From NCBI GenBank assembly GCA_045117995.1, contig JBGUOH010000007.1:1-54876 (forward strand): DNA of 54,876 nt, read 5' to 3'. Below, in pieces: positions 50,285 to 54,876 of the stretch. Position 1 is the stretch's first letter; every line of letters starts with the position of its first letter. The DNA comes from RUG14515 sp045117995. Its GTDB lineage: Bacteria > Bacillota_I > Bacilli_A > RFN20 > CAG-826. Below the pieces are notes generated by a model. It was not told where the DNA came from, ran no database searches, and was given only the letters and a program-made list of their open reading frames with translations. Both the position numbers and the translations under genes were made by a program.

Positions 50285-50475
50285 ACCTCTAGCGAGTTTG
50301 GGATGGTGGAAGCCAAACAGGGAAGAATATGAAGGTATCACTTCATTGTATGAGTGCTGAACCTATAGTAAGCCTCCCTCACTTCTAGGATAAGAAGGAA
50401 TCAAGTGCTAAAGATAAATCTTTAGAACTAAGGTGGTACCGCGCACAACAGCGTCCTTAGACGGGACGCTTTTAT
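50285..50475 (+). promoter_or_regulatory. T-box riboswitch upstream of ileS
   Basis: The T-box core TAAGGTGGTACCGCGC lies at 50429-50444, followed by a terminator AGCGTCC (50450-50456) / GGACGCT (50464-50470) with a T-run. The leader upstream can form Stem I; the best specifier candidate is ATC (50337-50339) within GAAGGTATCACTTC, an isoleucine codon. Uncharged tRNA-Ile is expected to promote readthrough. Confidence 0.92.
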
Positions 50476-50493
50476 ATTGTTAAGGAGTTAATT

Positions 50494-53226
50494 ATGGATT
50501 ACAAACAAACACTCTTAATGAACAAGTCAGACTTTGAAATGAGAGGTAACCTCAATCAAAAAGAACCAGTACTTGTGAAAAAATGGGAAGAAGAAAAAGT
50601 TTACGAAAACATGAACCTCAATCGTAAAGAGGCAAAAGAATTCGTACTTCACGATGGCCCTCCATACGCGAATGGCGATATGCACTGTGGCCATATGCTT
50701 AACCGTATTCTTAAAGACTTAGTTATTCGTTATAAGAATATGCAAGGCTATAAGACACCATTTGTCTTTGGTTGGGATACTCATGGTCTTCCAATTGAAA
50801 ACATGGTCACTAAAAGTGGTGTTGATAGAAAAGCTATTCCTCTTACCGAATTCCGTAAGAAATGTGAAGAATACGCTTTAACGCAAGTTGCTAAACAAAA
50901 AGAACAAGTCAAACGCTTAGGTTTATTAGGCGATTTTGATAATCCATACTTAACACTAAAAAAAGAATACGAAGCTAGACAAATTGAAGTCTTTGCTTCC
51001 ATGGCCTTACAAGGCTTAATTTATAAAGGCTTAAAACCAGTTTACTGGTCACCAAGTAGTGAATCCGCTTTAGCGGAAGCTGAAATCGAATACGCGGATG
51101 TTTTGTCCCATAGTATTTATGTCGCTTTCCCTGTTAGAGATGGTAAAGGTGTTGTGGATCAAGATGCAAGACTCGTCATCTGGACAACCACTCCATGGAC
51201 ATTACCTGCTAACTTAGCGATTTCCGCCCATCCAGACTTCGTTTATGGCGAGTACGATACAAATCTTGGAAAACTTGTTTTCCTCGCTGAATTCGCCGAT
51301 AAACTTAAAGAAGAACTAGGTTTAGAGAAATGTGAACTCATCAAACGCTTTAAAGGTAGTGAATTAGAGTTCGTCGTGTGCAAACACCCATTCTATGACC
51401 GTGATTCTTTAGTCATCGTTGGTACACACGTTACTGATGACGCTGGTACAGGTTTAGTCCATACCGCTCCTGGACACGGTGTGGAAGACTATCAAGTCTG
51501 TATGAAATATCCAGGTAGAGGTTTAGACCCATATTGCCCTGTGGATGAACACGGTAAATTAATGAAGGGTACAGGCGAAAGACTCGAAGGTGTTTTCTAC
51601 GAAAAAGCTAACGATATCGTCTTAGAAATCCTCACTGAAAATGGTACGTTACTAAAACACACAACATTTACCCATAGCTATCCACATGACTGGAGAACAC
51701 ATAAACCAGTTATTTTCAGAGCCACAAAACAATGGTTCTGCTCTATTGAACCAATTAGAGAAAAACTCTTAAAAGAAATCCATAACGTTAAATGGTATCC
51801 AGCTTGGGGTGAAACCAGAATGGTCAACATGATTAAAGACCGCGCTGACTGGTGTATCTCCCGTCAAAGAGCGTGGGGTGTCCCAATTCCAATTTTCTAC
51901 GCAGAAGATGAAACCCCAATTATTGATAAAGAAGTCTTTGACCATGTCGCTAAACTCTTTAAAGAGTTTGGTAGCAACGTCTGGTACGAAAGAGACGCGA
52001 AAGACTTATTACCAGAAGGCTATAAGAATGAACACTCTCCAAATGGTAAATTTGTTAAAGAAAAGGACATCATGGACGTTTGGTTCGACAGTGGTTCTTC
52101 TTGGAACGGTGTCTTAAACGATAGAGGCATCCAATATCCAAGTGATTTGTACCTCGAAGGTAGTGACCAATATCGTGGTTGGTTCAACTCTTCACTTATT
52201 CTAAGTGTCGCTACACATGATGTCGCGCCATTTAAGAATGTTGTTTCCCATGGTTGGGTTTTAGATGAACATGGAGAACAAATGCATAAATCCAAAGGCA
52301 ATGGCGTTGATCCTACTAAAATCGCTAATGTCTATGGCGCCGATATCTTAAGACTTTGGGTTGCTAGTGTTGACTATCAACAAGACGTTCGTATTGGTGA
52401 AAACTTAATCAAACAAGTCGCTGACCAATATCGTAAAATCCGTAATACATTAAAGTTCATCTCCTGGAACTTAGTGGACTTTGATCCTGCTACAAAGGTC
52501 AATGAATTCGCTAAACCAGACGAATATATCTTAGAATCTCTTAACTTATTAGTTAAGAATGTCACTGAAGCCTTCGACAAATACAACTTTGGCGAAGCCA
52601 CAAGTGACATCATGACCTTCATGTCTACTGACTTAAGTAGCTTCTATTTAGATATCAATAAAGATGTCTTATATTGTGAAGGCAAAGATTCCTTAAGAAG
52701 AAGACAAGTCCAAACCGCTTTATATACAATCGGTGAAACATTATTACGTCTTCTCAACCCAATCCTTCCATTTACAATGGATGAATTCAATCGTAATATG
52801 CCAGGCGAAAGAAAAGCCAATCCTCAGTACTACGATTATCCAAAATATCGTGAAGTTAACGCTGGCTTATTAAAAGAATACGATAACTTCAAACTCTTAA
52901 GAGACGATGTTTTAAAAGCTTTAGAAGAAGCCAGAAACAACAAAGTGATTGGTTCCGCTCAAGAAGCTTATGTCTCCGTTAAATTCAATAACGAAGACTT
53001 AAGAAAACTATTTAATAGTTTTGATAAGAAACTTAGAAATCAATTATTTGTCGTTAGTGAAATCAACGAAGAAGACAATGATGGTGCGAACTATCAAAAT
53101 TCTCAAATCAAAGTCATCCATCACCCAGGTCACTTCTGTGAAAGATGCTGGAACTATGAAAGCGACGCTGTCCTTCAAGAAGATGGCACATACTTATGCA
53201 AACGCTGCGCTGAGGTGGTCAAATAA
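50494..53226 (+). CDS. ileS: Isoleucyl-tRNA synthetase
   Basis: 910 residues. Charges tRNA-Ile and edits valine. Class I signatures: the HIGH motif is HCGH in PYANGDMHCGHMLNRILKD, and KMSKS appears as MHKSKGNGVDP. The editing (CP1) domain lies between them, with WTTTPWTLPANLA. The C-terminal zinc site is complete: CERCWNYESDA and CKRC. An AAGGAG site lies just after the T-box terminator. The stop overlaps lspA (TAATG). Confidence 0.98.
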   Translation: MDYKQTLLMNKSDFEMRGNLNQKEPVLVKKWEEEKVYENMNLNRKEAKEFVLHDGPPYANGDMHCGHMLNRILKDLVIRYKNMQGYKTPFVFGWDTHGLPIENMVTKSGVDRKAIPLTEFRKKCEEYALTQVAKQKEQVKRLGLLGDFDNPYLTLKKEYEARQIEVFASMALQGLIYKGLKPVYWSPSSESALAEAEIEYADVLSHSIYVAFPVRDGKGVVDQDARLVIWTTTPWTLPANLAISAHPDFVYGEYDTNLGKLVFLAEFADKLKEELGLEKCELIKRFKGSELEFVVCKHPFYDRDSLVIVGTHVTDDAGTGLVHTAPGHGVEDYQVCMKYPGRGLDPYCPVDEHGKLMKGTGERLEGVFYEKANDIVLEILTENGTLLKHTTFTHSYPHDWRTHKPVIFRATKQWFCSIEPIREKLLKEIHNVKWYPAWGETRMVNMIKDRADWCISRQRAWGVPIPIFYAEDETPIIDKEVFDHVAKLFKEFGSNVWYERDAKDLLPEGYKNEHSPNGKFVKEKDIMDVWFDSGSSWNGVLNDRGIQYPSDLYLEGSDQYRGWFNSSLILSVATHDVAPFKNVVSHGWVLDEHGEQMHKSKGNGVDPTKIANVYGADILRLWVASVDYQQDVRIGENLIKQVADQYRKIRNTLKFISWNLVDFDPATKVNEFAKPDEYILESLNLLVKNVTEAFDKYNFGEATSDIMTFMSTDLSSFYLDINKDVLYCEGKDSLRRRQVQTALYTIGETLLRLLNPILPFTMDEFNRNMPGERKANPQYYDYPKYREVNAGLLKEYDNFKLLRDDVLKALEEARNNKVIGSAQEAYVSVKFNNEDLRKLFNSFDKKLRNQLFVVSEINEEDNDGANYQNSQIKVIHHPGHFCERCWNYESDAVLQEDGTYLCKRCAEVVK

Positions 53227-53861
53227 TGAAAGAGAAGTTATTAAAAGGCCTTAAATGGTTCTATCAATCATTTATATGGCTTGCCGTATTGCTTTTAGCA
53301 ATAGATATTATTAGTAAGCAAATCATTATGCATAGTGGTGTCCAAGCACCAGGTTTAATTGCTGACTGGAAATTTGTCCATATCAGTTATGTTTTAAATC
53401 CTAACGCCGCTTTTGGCTTTGGCGCTAGTGATCCAGCTGTTAGTAGAACAATTTATTTAATTGTTGCTACATTAATTAGTAGTGCTTTGATCTTCTATTT
53501 AATCTGGAAGAGAAAAGAAATGAAGCTCATCGTGAGAGCCTCTTTAATCCTTGTTGTAACAGGCGCTGTTGGCAATATGATTGACCGTATTTTCTATGGC
53601 CCATTACAAGGCGGAAATGGCTTATTCTCCGGTATGGTCGTGGACTGGATTGACTTCTATTGGTTCTGGGGTTACAACTTCAATATTGCGGATAGTTGTA
53701 TCGTCGTAGCCGCCTTTATGCTTATCATTTACGTTATCGTCAGCGAGGTTAAAGACTATATGGCTAAGAATAAAACAGAAGTTAAGCCTGTTAAAACCCA
53801 CACAAAGACTCTTTCTAAGAGTGAAAAAGAGAAACTTGAGATGGATAAACCTCAAGATTAA
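53226..53861 (+). CDS. lspA: Lipoprotein signal peptidase (signal peptidase II)
   Basis: 211 residues, a little longer than usual because of a charged C-terminal tail (about 175-211). An aspartic protease in the membrane that cleaves lipoprotein signal peptides at the lipobox. Catalytic pair: D120 in GAVGNMIDRIFYG and D156 in FNIADSC. Other signs are DIISKQII and NPNAAFGFG, with four membrane segments. It serves lipoproteins such as those at 154, 3417 and 48493. Coupled to ileS. Confidence 0.96.
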   Translation: MKEKLLKGLKWFYQSFIWLAVLLLAIDIISKQIIMHSGVQAPGLIADWKFVHISYVLNPNAAFGFGASDPAVSRTIYLIVATLISSALIFYLIWKRKEMKLIVRASLILVVTGAVGNMIDRIFYGPLQGGNGLFSGMVVDWIDFYWFWGYNFNIADSCIVVAAFMLIIYVIVSEVKDYMAKNKTEVKPVKTHTKTLSKSEKEKLEMDKPQD

Positions 53862-53870
53862 GAAAGTAAA

Positions 53871-53889
53871 TAACTAGTAGTTATATAGT
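53871..53889 (+). promoter_or_regulatory. rluD -10 box and upstream palindrome
   Basis: Perfect 13-base palindrome TAACTAGTAGTTA (53871-53883), touching TATAGT (53884-53889), which ends six bases before the rluD ATG. No clear -35. A short or absent leader is likely if this promoter is used. Confidence 0.45.
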
Positions 53890-53895
53890 AAACTT

Positions 53896-54795
53896 ATGAA
53901 ATACATCGTTAGTTTTAAAGAAAGTGGTGAAAGATTTGATAAAGCTGTTAGTCTTCTTAACAGTGAACTTTCACGTTCTTATATTACTAAGCTTATTGAG
54001 GAAGGCAAAATTCTCTTAAATGGTAAGCAAGAAAAGCCTTCATTAAAGGTTAAGGAAAACGATGAAATTTTCATTGAAGAATTAGTGGATCAAAAGAGTG
54101 ACATCAAGGAAGAAGATATCCCATTAGATGTCGTTTATGAAGACGATGATATCCTCATTATCAATAAGCCTCAAGGCATGGTGGTTCACCCTGCTAACGG
54201 TCATTATTCTGGAACCTTAGTAAACGCTCTTATGTTCATGGAAGATTCACTCTCCTCTATTAATGGCGTGATTCGTCCAGGCATTGTTCATAGAATTGAT
54301 AAAGACACTAGTGGCTTATTATGCGTTGCTAAAAACGATAATGCCCATCATTTCTTAGCGGAACAACTTAAAGACCACACAATGGCGAGAGAATACATGG
54401 CTTTAGTCCGTGGTGTCATTAAAGAAAATAGTGGTACTGTGGAAATGCCTATAGGCAGAGATAAAAAAGACCGTCAAAAAATGGCGGTTACTAAAGAAGG
54501 CAAACCGGCGATTACTCACTTCGTGGTGGTGGAAAGATTTAAAGACCACACATTAGTGAAGTGCCAACTCGTCAGTGGACGTACGCACCAAATTCGTGTC
54601 CATATGTCCGCGATAGGCTATCCTGTTGAAGGTGATCCATTATACGCTGGTAAGAATTACGATAAGTTATATAAAAACGGTCAACTTCTTGTCGCCTATA
54701 AGTTGAAACTTATTCATCCAACCACTAAAAAGGAAATGGTCTTCAATATAGACCTTCCAGATTATTTCCAAAAAGTCTTAGAAAGTTTAAGATAA
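53896..54795 (+). CDS. rluD: 23S rRNA pseudouridine synthase, RluD/RluA family
   Basis: 299 residues. Turns specific uridines of 23S rRNA into pseudouridine. An N-terminal S4-like RNA-binding domain (about 13-75) is followed by the catalytic domain with D135 in HRIDKDTSGLLCVAK, and GRTHQIRVHMSAIGYPV near the end. The Bacillus equivalent after lspA is ylyB. It has no clear ribosome-binding site. Either it is read from lspA or from its own -10 box six bases upstream. No good terminator follows. Confidence 0.95.
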   Translation: MKYIVSFKESGERFDKAVSLLNSELSRSYITKLIEEGKILLNGKQEKPSLKVKENDEIFIEELVDQKSDIKEEDIPLDVVYEDDDILIINKPQGMVVHPANGHYSGTLVNALMFMEDSLSSINGVIRPGIVHRIDKDTSGLLCVAKNDNAHHFLAEQLKDHTMAREYMALVRGVIKENSGTVEMPIGRDKKDRQKMAVTKEGKPAITHFVVVERFKDHTLVKCQLVSGRTHQIRVHMSAIGYPVEGDPLYAGKNYDKLYKNGQLLVAYKLKLIHPTTKKEMVFNIDLPDYFQKVLESLR

Positions 54796-54876
54796 AAGAA
54801 ATTAGATAAGCAAAATCAAGCATAAATTTGATTCCATAACAAAAACAACTACCAAATTATGTAAAAATCAAAAAAA
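54796..54876. other. Window tail, no gene seen
   Basis: 81 AT-rich bases. A weak inverted repeat AATCAA/TTGATT (about 54816-54833) has no T-run directly behind it. Nothing else is recognisable. Confidence 0.4.

Noticed and set aside
1..54876. tRNA, rRNA, CRISPR array, insertion sequence or prophage
   Set aside because: No intergenic stretch shows a tRNA cloverleaf, a regular repeat array, transposase motifs or phage genes.

Overview
The window is AT-rich, densely coding DNA from a low-GC Bacillota (Firmicutes) chromosome. UGA is used as a stop (iscS, the amt-PII gene and the gene at 12528-14018 all end in TGA at sensible places) and Trp is written TGG, so the standard bacterial code applies. 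The division cluster is cut down to mraZ-rsmH-small membrane gene and ftsA-ftsZ, with no mur, mraY, ftsW, murG or penicillin-binding-protein genes. With compact operons, small lipoproteins and a short gene set, this suggests an uncultured, possibly host-associated Bacilli lineage close to the Mollicutes. The lineage is an inference; the window has no 16S rRNA.

Layout. 1-3970: two lipoproteins, an AmtB-PII fusion transporter and a frameshifted remnant of a secreted protein. 3986-5469: rpsD with an S4-type leader and two related small membrane proteins. 5659-9711: ezrA-iscS-thiI. 9820-14018: a two-gene unit, a polytopic membrane protein fused to an McrB-like AAA+ domain plus a zinc-ribbon partner. 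This is the least explained part of the window and the best candidate for an undescribed system. 14053-15353: infC-rpmI-rplT behind an L20-type attenuator. 15364-20282: an EAL c-di-GMP phosphodiesterase, thrS and pfkA. 20283-22798: an intergenic region with two perfect DnaA boxes, then dnaB-dnaI. 22758-32097 (minus strand): ackA, nrnA, dnaE, polA and a mutM-coaE fusion.

32366-37109: glgB, glgP and a dimeric-type dUTPase (glycogen branching and breakdown). 37119-40128: a DUF523 protein, a YgjP-like metalloprotein, a SpoU methyltransferase, a zinc ribbon and an alpha/beta hydrolase. 40240-44196: pheS-pheT-yceD. 44284-48493: mraZ with its operator, rsmH, an FtsL-position protein, ftsA and ftsZ, followed without a gap by a secreted EndA-type nuclease lipoprotein. 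50285-54795: T-box, ileS, lspA and rluD.

Many blocks match Bacillus-type gene neighbourhoods (ezrA-iscS-thiI; polA-mutM-coaE near dnaB-dnaI-thrS-infC-rpmI-rplT; ysgA-pheS-pheT; ileS-lspA-rluD), but they are condensed and rearranged. dnaB-dnaI is inverted relative to its usual partners, so the 3' ends of dnaI and mutM-coaE overlap. Expression signals are well preserved: several good sigma-A type promoters, intrinsic terminators, three RNA leaders (S4, L20, T-box) and at least two promoters whose -10 lies six bases before the ATG, pointing to leaderless mRNAs. No tRNA, rRNA, CRISPR, insertion sequence or prophage was seen.
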